From Flavobacterium sp. 1355 (GTDB lineage Bacteria > Bacteroidota > Bacteroidia > Flavobacteriales > Flavobacteriaceae): a stretch of DNA of 64,000 nucleotides. The first letter of the stretch is position 1. Each line of letters starts with the position of its first letter. This document shows positions 24,512 to 32,721 of the stretch, one piece after another. The notes under the pieces were generated by a model, which saw only the letters and a list, made by a program, of their open reading frames with translations, was not told the DNA's origin and made no database searches. The DNA is taken from NCBI RefSeq assembly GCF_017833415.1, contig NZ_JAFICC010000001.1, positions 1-64,000 of the forward strand, in the 5' to 3' direction. A program made the position numbers and the translations under genes.

Positions 24512-24886
24512 TTATTTATAAGATTCTCTATATTGATTTGTGTGATGTGGAAATTCTTCTTCATAAAATGGATATGGAATTCCAATTATGTTAATTTCAA
24601 ATCCTTCAGAATCCATACCCTCAATATAACATCCGATTCCTTTAATTTCTATTTCTTTTTGATTGTATACTTTTAAAGCTGGAATAGTTTGAGTTGAAAT
24701 AAATTTATCTTCTGAATATTCTTCCCTTTTGATTGAATTTATTTTACAATACTTACTGAAAAAAGAATAGTTTAAGTTTACATCATTAAAATTGATTTTT
24801 CCCAATACTACTCCCATAGGCGCATCGGCTTTTTCAAGATTAGAACTCCCTATTTTTTTATTGTCGAGAAAAATATTATAGCTCAT
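24512..24886 (-). CDS. Hypothetical protein
   Basis: A 124-residue soluble protein, acidic and beta-rich, without signal peptide. It opens SYNIFLDNKKIGSSNLEKAD and shows VVLGKINF, resembling the strand pattern of small immunity-like or SMI1-adjacent proteins, but I do not recognise a family. It begins 10 bp after the antiporter stop on the same strand, so it is probably in the same transcript. Confidence 0.6.
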   Translation of the reverse strand: MSYNIFLDNKKIGSSNLEKADAPMGVVLGKINFNDVNLNYSFFSKYCKINSIKREEYSEDKFISTQTIPALKVYNQKEIEIKGIGCYIEGMDSEGFEINIIGIPYPFYEEEFPHHTNQYRESYK

Positions 24887-24896
24887 TAAAAAATAT

Positions 24897-26648
24897 TTAT
24901 AGCCTCATTGTAGCTAATTCAGCTTCAAGCTTGTCAAAGTTTTCTTCATTTTTATCTACAACGTAAGGTTTCAGTTTTTGGCATTCCTCTTCGGTTTCAA
25001 AAAGCATTTTAAAAACAACTTTTGTCTGATTATCTGCAACTGGTTCAAAAGTAGTTAAAATTTGAAAAAGCGGTTTTGAATGACGTTTCCATGCGATAAG
25101 ATTTGGCTTGTCAATTTTTATGAATTCACATTCATTTTCAAAATTTCCTCTTTCAGGACCGTGCATTGTAAATTTCCATTTTCCGCCTTCGCGAAAATCA
25201 AAGTCATGAAAAGTATTGGTAAAACCTTTTGGTCCCCACCAATTTTTTAAATGTTCGGGTTCACTCCAGGCTTTAAAAACAAGTTCCTGAGGAAAATTCA
25301 AAATTCTTGTAGTTACAATTTCTGATTCCGGCGTTGTCAAAATAATTTCCGATTTCATTTTGATTGATTTAAAATTAATTTTTCTTATTTTAATCTCTTC
25401 TTTCGCATTCAGCCTTTTTACAATCCATGGCAATGTAAGTCCCTGGCCAATTAAAGTTAATAATACTACAGCGACCGAAATAAAAATAATAGCATTTCTT
25501 TCAGGAAAAGGAGTTCCGTCTTCGAGGAATTTAGGGAGACCAATTGCAATGGCAAGAGAAACAATGCCACGCATTCCTGACCAGCTTAAAATTATGCTAT
25601 TATTAAAATCCAAAAGAGCATGCTCGCTGACTTTTCTTCTTCCGTTTGTATTCTGAAAAGCTTTCTGAAGGTTGATTTTCTGAAGAAATATCCTTCCCAT
25701 CCTGATTAATAAAGCAACGATTGTAATAATTGCTGCATAGCCTATGTACGGCAGTACCATATCATTATCAATATATTTCAAAATGTAACGAAAATTAAGA
25801 CCGATTAAAATAAATATCAATCCGTTTAAGAGAAAAATAATTAAATCCCAAAGACCTTTTGAATTATTTTTTAAATTTTCAGGAAAAATTTTATTGCTGA
25901 ACCTGGCGATTCCTATTCCCAAAACAACAACAGCAATTACGCCCGAAACATGCAGGTGTTCTGCAACAAGATAAGCAACAAAAGGCATAAGTAATGTAAA
26001 ACTAATCGTTACATTGATGTTTTTATGAACTTTAGTAAGTATAAAAGCAACTATTTTGGCAAGTACAAATCCAACCAGAAAACCACCTGCAAGCAATACT
26101 ATGAAATCTATTGTGGCTTTCCAGATTACAAATGCAGAACCCATGACTGCTGCAACGGCAAAGCGATAGGCTACCAATGCAGAAGCATCATTTATAAGGC
26201 TTTCGCCTTCCAGGATCGTTATTGTTTTGTGTGAGATTTTTAAACCTTTTGTAATGCTGATTGCGGCTACGGCATCTGTAGCAGAAAGAATGGCTCCCAA
26301 AACAAATGATAAAGGCCAGCTCATTCCCGGAATCAGATAATGGGCTACAACCGCAATTCCTAAGGCAGTCATAAAAACCAAAGAAATTGCCAAAGCACCA
26401 ATTGTATTGAGATTTATCTTAAAATCTCTGGGAGAAATATTAAAAGACGCATCGTATAAGAGTGGCGGGAGGAAAATAAGAAAAATGATTTCCGGATTAA
26501 TCTCAATTTCTTTCATTGTTGGAATAAAACCGATAGCTACACCAACAATAACAAGAAGAATAGGATAGGGCAGTTTTGATTTGTCAGCAAATGCAGAAAG
26601 GCCTATAACAATTGCTAAAATAAAAATGATGATGGTGTAGTTTTCCAT
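24897..26648 (-). CDS. Na+/H+ antiporter fused to an AHSA1/SRPBCC domain
   Basis: A 583-residue protein. Residues 1-415 form a CPA1-type cation/proton antiporter with about 12 membrane segments. LSATDAVAAISITKGLKISHKT with GESLINDASALVAYRFA marks the ion-binding core, and SWSGMRGIVSLAIAI is the family's C-terminal signature. Residues 431-583 form a complete AHSA1-type SRPBCC domain starting at an internal Met (codon at 25358): TTRILNFPQELVFKAWSEPE, HLKNWWGPKG and REGGKWKFTMHGP. The joint is a short AT-rich linker (RKINFKSIK) that looks like a former intergenic spacer read in frame. It could be a true fusion or two genes joined by loss of a stop. Confidence 0.85.
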   Translation of the reverse strand: MENYTIIIFILAIVIGLSAFADKSKLPYPILLVIVGVAIGFIPTMKEIEINPEIIFLIFLPPLLYDASFNISPRDFKINLNTIGALAISLVFMTALGIAVVAHYLIPGMSWPLSFVLGAILSATDAVAAISITKGLKISHKTITILEGESLINDASALVAYRFAVAAVMGSAFVIWKATIDFIVLLAGGFLVGFVLAKIVAFILTKVHKNINVTISFTLLMPFVAYLVAEHLHVSGVIAVVVLGIGIARFSNKIFPENLKNNSKGLWDLIIFLLNGLIFILIGLNFRYILKYIDNDMVLPYIGYAAIITIVALLIRMGRIFLQKINLQKAFQNTNGRRKVSEHALLDFNNSIILSWSGMRGIVSLAIAIGLPKFLEDGTPFPERNAIIFISVAVVLLTLIGQGLTLPWIVKRLNAKEEIKIRKINFKSIKMKSEIILTTPESEIVTTRILNFPQELVFKAWSEPEHLKNWWGPKGFTNTFHDFDFREGGKWKFTMHGPERGNFENECEFIKIDKPNLIAWKRHSKPLFQILTTFEPVADNQTKVVFKMLFETEEECQKLKPYVVDKNEENFDKLEAELATMRL

Positions 26649-26680
26649 TATTTTGATTAGAAAAAATTCAAAAGGTTTAG

Positions 26681-28369
26681 TTACTTAGTTGGTAATAAGT
26701 TAACTATTGATTGCTGATAATCAATTAAATAATTACTTTTCATGCCCGTTATGCTCTGTAAACCTGAGTATATATTATTAAAATAATACCTGTCTGATAA
26801 ATCTTTGTAGGGCTGCATCGGGATAATTATTTTTCCTTCTAAGCTGCAAACACCCATTGTTGAATATTTATACATCATGAAATAAGAACCACCTAAATAT
26901 TTAAAATAAGCATATTCATAAGGCAATATTTCTGTTTTAGTCTGAATATTAAGAAGACTCAGTTCAATCTTTGTTTTTTTCTTTCCAACAATTATAAAGT
27001 TGGGATGAAAACTTTTCTTTATTTCATCATATTTAGTATCAATCAATGGTTTGAAATTATTGTCCAGTAAACCAAATTTTTTGTTTTTTGTGATGATAAA
27101 GTACTTATTTTCTTTTGCATCATAATCGTGATCTGTGGGTATAGTCACATCTCCATAAAGACTAGGTTCTTCAATTCCATATTCAGGAACTATTTCATCA
27201 TAAATAATCTCAGTTAATCGCTCACCTTTGGCTGATAAAATCCCTTTTTTGCCATTTAGCACGACTTTAAAAAAAGCGAACCCGGAACTATTTTTATTGA
27301 AATAAGCTTCAGTTTTATCATAAATAAACGGAATAATAACTTTGCCATCACTATCTATCACACCGGCTTTGTTATCAATTTTCACTTCTGCCATATATTG
27401 ATCAGAAGAACCAAAAGAATTAGAATCAAAAATAAAGTCAGTTTTTTGATTTAAATCCTTATCAAAAATCGCTGTTTTATTTCCTTTTTGAATTCTGAAA
27501 GTTTTACCGTAGTCAGAAATTCCGTCGTAGGTTTCCTTTAAAAGAAGTTCTCCTTTTTTACTGTATAAATTATATTTTTTGCTTTTGATAACAATTAATC
27601 TGTCGTTTTGTTGAGGTATAATGTATTCATATTGTATCGGCAGAACAAGTTTGTTTGTAGCTAATTCAACCAGTCCCTGATAATAGTATTTGTTTTCAAC
27701 CTTTGCTTGTACTATTGCAAAACCATTATTTAGGTTTTGTACAATATCGCCAAATTGTGTAGTTTCTTTTTTTGGTTTTGAAATAGGTTTTTGAGTATAA
27801 TCAGGCTCTCTTGTTGCGCTGTTATCTGATGTTTGGGGTTTATTTTTTAATTGCTCTCCTTGTGGAGAAAAGAACAATTCTTCATTTCCCAAATTTGCAA
27901 TTACAATAGAGTCCTGTATTACTTCCTTTCTAACTCTTTCTTTTATACTTTTTTTCTCTTCACTATTAATGTAATCGTATTTTACAGGCAAAATTGATTT
28001 TCCCGTATTAGAAATTAAGCCGTATTTTTCGCCAATTTTCACACGATAATTTTCATGAAAACCAAACATTGAAGTTGTATAACTTGTATTAAGCCCATCA
28101 ATATTATCATAAATGGACGGAGTTATTTCTTTGGCACTATCGTCTAAAATCCCTGACTTCTTATCTTTAATATAAATCGCGTAAATCAAAAGAGGTTTGA
28201 CAGAAACGGTGTCAAAAGCAGATAAAGCCTGATATTTTTTAGTTTTTAATAACGCCTGGTAGTCTTGTTTAGATAACTCCCCTTTATTATTATAAGTTAA
28301 TTTTTTTTGTGCGCAAAGCGTAGAAGCTATTATAAAGGATAATAATAAGTATTTAATCTTGACTATCAT
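26681..28369 (-). CDS. Exported WG-repeat protein
   Basis: A 562-residue exported protein with a signal peptide (about residues 1-20, ending TLCAQ). The rest is made of WG/KWG-type beta repeats, each of about 40-50 residues, e.g. VKIGEKYGLISNTGKSILPV, KIDNKAGVIDSDGKVIIPFI and LNGKKGILSAKGERLTEIIY. Such repeats fold as beta-rich arrays and are thought to mediate binding; no enzyme activity is known. About residues 168-210 are a polar, low-complexity linker. Its promoter region faces dnaK. Confidence 0.82.
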   Translation of the reverse strand: MIVKIKYLLLSFIIASTLCAQKKLTYNNKGELSKQDYQALLKTKKYQALSAFDTVSVKPLLIYAIYIKDKKSGILDDSAKEITPSIYDNIDGLNTSYTTSMFGFHENYRVKIGEKYGLISNTGKSILPVKYDYINSEEKKSIKERVRKEVIQDSIVIANLGNEELFFSPQGEQLKNKPQTSDNSATREPDYTQKPISKPKKETTQFGDIVQNLNNGFAIVQAKVENKYYYQGLVELATNKLVLPIQYEYIIPQQNDRLIVIKSKKYNLYSKKGELLLKETYDGISDYGKTFRIQKGNKTAIFDKDLNQKTDFIFDSNSFGSSDQYMAEVKIDNKAGVIDSDGKVIIPFIYDKTEAYFNKNSSGFAFFKVVLNGKKGILSAKGERLTEIIYDEIVPEYGIEEPSLYGDVTIPTDHDYDAKENKYFIITKNKKFGLLDNNFKPLIDTKYDEIKKSFHPNFIIVGKKKTKIELSLLNIQTKTEILPYEYAYFKYLGGSYFMMYKYSTMGVCSLEGKIIIPMQPYKDLSDRYYFNNIYSGLQSITGMKSNYLIDYQQSIVNLLPTK

Positions 28370-28719
28370 TGTTATATCTATTTAATGGATGGGTATTTAA
28401 TTTTTCTCTTACTGTTTTTTGCGAATGTAAGTAATTTAATAATACTCATAATGATAATTTTTTGTTATGAACAGGGTGTCCTGACTGTGATATCAGAGAC
28501 AGCCACAAAAGATACAGCGTATATGAGGTATGAGCTTCTGATAATGACAGTTATGCGAGGTTATGCCATTCGTGTCAGGTTTTAAAAATGTCATGTTGTC
28601 AGATGATTTTAAGGCTGGACATTAAAACTGACAATTTACTTTGGTTTTTTATATTGGCACAAAGATTGACTTATGCCACCTGAGTTATAAAATGTATATC
28701 AAAATTAAATATATAAAAA
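28370..28719. other. dnaK upstream region
   Basis: The 350 bp between the divergent WG-repeat and dnaK genes hold no believable gene; a 66-codon frame at 28385-28585 has no family character. A sigma-54-like promoter is proposed near 28654. TGACA at 28546 and TGTCA at 28573 form a loose inverted repeat. Confidence 0.5.
28654..28670 (+). promoter_or_regulatory. Candidate sigma-54-like promoter of dnaK
   Basis: TTGGCAC then AAAGA then TTGAC resembles the -24/-12 pattern TGGCAC-N5-TTGCW with correct spacing, except that GC in the -12 box is GA. The dnaK start is 50 bp further on. No TAnnTTTG box is seen nearby. Confidence 0.3.
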
Positions 28720-30606
28720 ATGGGTAAAATAATCGGAATTGACTTAGGTACGACGAACTCTTGTGTTTCTGTAATGGAAGGTAACGAAGCAGTTGTTATT
28801 CCTAACGCAGAAGGAAAAAGAACAACTCCATCTATCATCGCTTTTGTTGAAGGTGGCGAAATTAAAGTGGGTGATCCTGCAAAAAGACAAGCAGTAACGA
28901 ATCCTACAAAAACGATTGCTTCTATTAAACGTTTTATGGGACACACTTTTGCTGAAACTCAGGAAGAAGCAAAAAGAGTTCCTTACAGTGTTGTAAAAGG
29001 TGACAACAATACGCCACGTGTGGATATTGACGGTCGTTTATACACTGCTCAGGAATTGTCAGCAATGACACTTCAAAAAATGAAAAAAACTGCTGAAGAC
29101 TATTTAGGTCAAACTGTAACTGAGGCGGTTATTACTGTTCCTGCTTACTTTAACGATGCACAACGTCAGGCTACTAAAGAAGCTGGAGAAATTGCTGGTC
29201 TTAAAGTTATGCGTATCATTAACGAGCCAACTGCAGCTGCACTTGCTTACGGATTAGATAAAAAAGGAACTGATCAAAAAATTGCTGTTTACGATTTAGG
29301 TGGAGGTACTTTTGATATCTCTGTTCTTGAATTAGGAGACGGTGTATTCGAAGTATTGTCTACAAACGGAGATACTCACTTAGGTGGAGATGATTTTGAC
29401 CAGGTTATTATTGACTGGTTAGCTGACGAATTCAAATCTGAGGAAGGTATTGATTTACGTTTAGATCCAATGTCATTGCAACGTTTGAAAGAAGCTGCGG
29501 AGAAAGCTAAGATTGAATTATCATCTTCTGCTGAAACTGAAATCAACTTACCTTACGTAACTGCTACTGCTTCTGGACCAAAACACTTAGTAAAAAAATT
29601 ATCTAGAGCTAAATTTGAGCAATTATCTGATACTTTAGTAAAACGTTCTATGGAACCAGTTGCTAAAGCATTAAAAGATGCAGGTTTATCTACATCTGAT
29701 ATCGACGAAGTAATCCTTGTTGGAGGTTCTACTCGTATGCCAAGAATCGCTGACGAAGTGGAGAAATTCTTCGGTAAAAAAGCATCTAAAGGTGTTAACC
29801 CTGATGAGGTTGTTGCTATTGGAGCTGCTATTCAGGGTGGAGTTTTATCTGGAGATGTAAAAGATGTATTGTTACTTGACGTAACACCTCTTTCTTTAGG
29901 TATCGAAACTATGGGTGGTGTATTGACTAAATTAATCGAGTCTAACACAACTATTCCAACAAAAAAATCACAAGTTTTCTCAACTGCTGCTGATTCTCAA
30001 CCATCTGTTGAAATTCACGTATTGCAAGGAGAAAGAGCAATGGCTGCTGATAACAAAACTATCGGTCGTTTTCACTTAGATGGTATTCCACCAGCACCAA
30101 GAGGAGTTCCTCAAATCGAGGTAACTTTTGATATCGATGCAAATGGTATCATCAAAGTTTCTGCAACTGATAAAGGAACTGGAAAATCTCACGATATCCG
30201 TATCGAAGCTTCTTCTGGATTAACAGCTGAAGAAATCGAAAAAATGAAAAAAGATGCTGAAGCTAATGCTGATGCGGACAGAATTGCAAAAGAAAGAGCT
30301 GAGAAATTGAACGAAGCTGATAGTACTATTTTCCAAACTGAAAGTCAATTGAAAGAATTGGGAGATAAACTTACAGATGAGCACAAAACAGCTATCGAAT
30401 ATGCTTTAACTGAATTGAGAATGGCTCACCAATCTCAAGATCTTGACGCTATCCAAAAAGGATTAGACAATGTAAATGCAGCTTGGAAAACAGCTACAGA
30501 AGCAATGTACGCTCAAGGTGGTGATCAACAAGGTCAACAAGCTGCTCCACAACAAGAGCAATCTGGAGACAATGTTGAAGATGTTGAATTCGAAGAAGTA
30601 AAATAA
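28720..30606 (+). CDS. dnaK: Chaperone protein DnaK (Hsp70)
   Basis: A 628-residue Hsp70. The ATPase domain starts at once with [16 protein letters not shown], and contains [20 protein letters not shown], the phosphate loop [14 protein letters not shown] and [13 protein letters not shown]. The interdomain linker is [16 protein letters not shown]. The substrate-binding domain and helical lid follow, and the tail ends in a Gln-rich stretch and the acidic EDVEFEEVK, like other DnaK C-termini. It handles folding with DnaJ and GrpE, whose genes are not adjacent here. Codon use is strongly biased toward a small set, as expected for a highly expressed gene. It has its own terminator. Confidence 0.98.
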   Translation: MGKIIGIDLGTTNSCVSVMEGNEAVVIPNAEGKRTTPSIIAFVEGGEIKVGDPAKRQAVTNPTKTIASIKRFMGHTFAETQEEAKRVPYSVVKGDNNTPRVDIDGRLYTAQELSAMTLQKMKKTAEDYLGQTVTEAVITVPAYFNDAQRQATKEAGEIAGLKVMRIINEPTAAALAYGLDKKGTDQKIAVYDLGGGTFDISVLELGDGVFEVLSTNGDTHLGGDDFDQVIIDWLADEFKSEEGIDLRLDPMSLQRLKEAAEKAKIELSSSAETEINLPYVTATASGPKHLVKKLSRAKFEQLSDTLVKRSMEPVAKALKDAGLSTSDIDEVILVGGSTRMPRIADEVEKFFGKKASKGVNPDEVVAIGAAIQGGVLSGDVKDVLLLDVTPLSLGIETMGGVLTKLIESNTTIPTKKSQVFSTAADSQPSVEIHVLQGERAMAADNKTIGRFHLDGIPPAPRGVPQIEVTFDIDANGIIKVSATDKGTGKSHDIRIEASSGLTAEEIEKMKKDAEANADADRIAKERAEKLNEADSTIFQTESQLKELGDKLTDEHKTAIEYALTELRMAHQSQDLDAIQKGLDNVNAAWKTATEAMYAQGGDQQGQQAAPQQEQSGDNVEDVEFEEVK

Positions 30607-30627
30607 TTCTTCTTTAATAATAATGGA

Positions 30628-30657
30628 AACCGGACTAGTGATAGTCCGGTTTTTTTG
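30628..30657 (+). terminator. Terminator of dnaK
   Basis: AAACCGGACTA and TAGTCCGGTTT form an 11-bp stem with a short loop, then a run of T. The stem sequence resembles the CCGGAC palindromes around the RAYT gene. Confidence 0.9.
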
Positions 30658-30680
30658 TGGATTTATTTTTACGTTGAATT

Positions 30681-30712
30681 AAACCCGACAAGTTTTAAAA
30701 CTTGTCGGGTTT
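30681..30712. repeat. 32-nt perfect palindrome (REP-like)
   Basis: AAACCCGACAAGTTTT joins directly to AAAACTTGTCGGGTTT. It shares the TTTTAAAA centre and GACA/TGTC shoulders with the next two palindromes. Confidence 0.92.
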
Positions 30713-30761
30713 TCTTTGCGGATTTTGATTGTGATATTGTTTTCTATAATCGTTACATGTT

Positions 30762-30794
30762 AAACCGGACAGGTTTTTAAAACCTGTCCGGTTT
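30762..30794. repeat. 33-nt palindrome downstream of the RAYT gene (REP-like)
   Basis: AAACCGGACAGGTTTT and AAAACCTGTCCGGTTT are perfect complements around one T. It ends 9 bp beyond the stop codon of the transposase gene. Confidence 0.93.
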
Positions 30795-30803
30795 GGAATC
30801 ACT

Positions 30804-31406
30804 TTATAAATTCAGAAAGTGCTCTAAAGAATCAAATTGCTCATTTTTACTATGTGAGATTTTTAAACCCTCAATATTTTCAAATATAGAAATTACTTTT
30901 TCACGTTTTAATTTAGTTGGTTTTTCAGAAACGCAAGTTAAATAAGAACTCCACGGATATTCTATAGGATGTTGACAAAATCCATGATTTACAGGGTTAT
31001 AATGAATGTATTTTATCACAGATCGCAAATAATATTCATTATCAATTACTTTTCTTTTAAATGATCGTTCAAATAGCGCTCCATGTCTATTATATCCTTT
31101 ATTGATCGCTTTTGTGTAGGCGTTAAATAAATTACCAAAGGATTGATATGGTGCAATAATCTTTTTGTTTCCATTTTCTTGCTGATTTTGTAGAATCTCT
31201 TCATTTGTTTTAATTCTAATTAGCAAATGAAAATGATTTTTGAGTAAGCACCAAGCAAAAGTTTCAGCAATTGGGTCAATATGCTTATTATATAAAGTTA
31301 AAAAATATTCATGATTTCTATTTTCTTTAAATATATTTTCACTGTTAATTCCTCTATTATAAATATGGTAATATTTTCCAAATTCGAGTGGTTCAATTAT
31401 TTGCAT
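30804..31406 (-). CDS. REP-associated tyrosine transposase (RAYT), IS200-like Y1 family
   Basis: A 200-residue protein of the Y1 transposase superfamily. The HUH-type motif is HFH in CLLKNHFHLLIRIK, and the candidate catalytic Tyr lies in the C-terminal SVIKYIHYNPVNHGF block, a RAYT hallmark. The N-terminus GKYYHIYNRGINSENIF also fits. RAYTs nick single-stranded REP palindromes and are thought to spread them, but are themselves single-copy and vertically inherited in many genomes. Near-identical CCGGACAGG palindromes flank the gene on both sides (30762-30794, 31425-31458), which is the layout of a RAYT with its substrate. Confidence 0.9.
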   Translation of the reverse strand: MQIIEPLEFGKYYHIYNRGINSENIFKENRNHEYFLTLYNKHIDPIAETFAWCLLKNHFHLLIRIKTNEEILQNQQENGNKKIIAPYQSFGNLFNAYTKAINKGYNRHGALFERSFKRKVIDNEYYLRSVIKYIHYNPVNHGFCQHPIEYPWSSYLTCVSEKPTKLKREKVISIFENIEGLKISHSKNEQFDSLEHFLNL

Positions 31407-31424
31407 GATTGGTTATCCGTTCAC

Positions 31425-31458
31425 AAACCGGACAGGTTTTTAAAACCTGTCAGGCTTT
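31425..31458. repeat. Palindrome upstream of the RAYT gene (REP-like)
   Basis: AAACCGGACAGGTTTT pairs with AAAACCTGTCAGGCTTT with two mismatches in the outer arm. It starts 19 bp before the transposase start codon. Confidence 0.9.
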
Positions 31459-31585
31459 ATTAAAAGTAGTAAAAATAAGACAATTAATTAATTAATCGTA
31501 TTTTGAATTATCTTCATCTAAATGATAAATGTCATTTCCCATTCGGATTCTTTTTCGTAATATTACTATTGTAAAATTAGCATGA

Positions 31586-32659
31586 ATGAGAAAGATTAAA
31601 TACAAAAAAGGACGCAAACTGCAGCCTGTAAGTTTAGAATATACAGGTACGCATAAGGATCATCAAACAGAAATGCAACTTTTTGTTTATGACGATAATG
31701 ATGTAGTTGAATATGAAAAATTTACGTCACTGGCATTAAATTCTTGTTTTGATTATACAAAAAATAACTGGCTGAATATTCACGGATTAAATGATATTAA
31801 TCTCATGAAAACGCTAGGCGTTCATTTTAAACTCGATGATTTTTTACTGGCTGATATTTTAAACACAACCAAAAGAACCAAATTAGAAGAACAGCCGAAT
31901 ATTTTATTTTTTAATATAAAGTCTCTTTTGCCTTCTGAATATTCAGATAATATTAGTGTTGAGCAAATCAGTTTTATTCTAAAAGAAGGCATTTTAATTT
32001 CTTTTCAGGAAAAACGAAGCGACTTCTTTACGCACATACGGGAACGTATCCGCACACATGCAGGAATTGTAAGGACAAAAAAAGTAGATTATTTGCTATA
32101 TCTGCTTTTAGATGCCGTTATGGAGAATTTCTATATTACTCTGGAAGATGAAGAGGATAAGGTAGAAGAGCTAATCAATATGACCAAAAAAGACGCTAAA
32201 CCAATCATTTTGGAAAAAATTGAAAATCATCGCGATAATTTAAATTTTTTAAAAAGATCTCTCGTACCCCTTCGTGATTCATTGTATTACCTCAAAACAA
32301 TTAAAGATGATGATACCAATAATGGACTAATTCAGAAAGAAACATTTAATTTTTTTATAAGACTTCATCAAAAAAGTTTAGAACTTTTAGAGCAGATTGA
32401 TTCAGATATGAGCTCATTAGAAAGTGCTTCTAACTTTTATTTTTCAGAACAAAGCCGGAAAATGAATGAGATAATGAAAACGCTGACCATCATCTCAGCC
32501 ATTTTTATTCCGCTTACTTTTATAGTCGGAGTATACGGAATGAATTTTGAATATATGCCTGAACTTAAGGAACGAAACGGGTATTTTATTGTCATGGGAG
32601 GCATGTTTTTGCTGGTCATTGCCTTGATTATCTATTTCAAAAAAAGACGCTGGTTTTAA
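31586..32659 (+). CDS. corA: CorA-type magnesium/cobalt transporter
   Basis: A 357-residue pentameric channel for Mg2+ and Co2+ uptake. The large cytoplasmic N-terminal domain is acidic and helical. Two transmembrane helices are at the C-terminus, with the selectivity signature YGMN after TM1 (FIPLTFIVGVYGMNFEYMPE), a conserved MPEL loop and a basic tail KKRRWF. The second helix is GYFIVMGGMFLLVIALIIYF. Start at 31586; an ATG 4 bases earlier is out of frame. Single gene, followed by pta after 62 bp. Confidence 0.94.
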   Translation: MRKIKYKKGRKLQPVSLEYTGTHKDHQTEMQLFVYDDNDVVEYEKFTSLALNSCFDYTKNNWLNIHGLNDINLMKTLGVHFKLDDFLLADILNTTKRTKLEEQPNILFFNIKSLLPSEYSDNISVEQISFILKEGILISFQEKRSDFFTHIRERIRTHAGIVRTKKVDYLLYLLLDAVMENFYITLEDEEDKVEELINMTKKDAKPIILEKIENHRDNLNFLKRSLVPLRDSLYYLKTIKDDDTNNGLIQKETFNFFIRLHQKSLELLEQIDSDMSSLESASNFYFSEQSRKMNEIMKTLTIISAIFIPLTFIVGVYGMNFEYMPELKERNGYFIVMGGMFLLVIALIIYFKKRRWF

Positions 32660-32692
32660 CGTTTGTTTCGGTGTAAAAAATTGGGTTTGTAG

Positions 32693-32700
32693 TACATTTG
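32693..32700 (+). promoter_or_regulatory. Candidate -7 promoter box of pta
   Basis: TACATTTG fits TAnnTTTG, 22 bp before the ATG at 32722. It overlaps an in-frame TTG at 32698, which supports the later ATG as the true start. Confidence 0.45.
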
Positions 32701-32721
32701 TTAGAATCAAATAAGATAATT

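Noticed and set aside
28385..28585. 66-codon open frame upstream of dnaK
   Set aside because: No ribosome-binding or family support; overlaps the region where the dnaK and WG-protein promoters must be.
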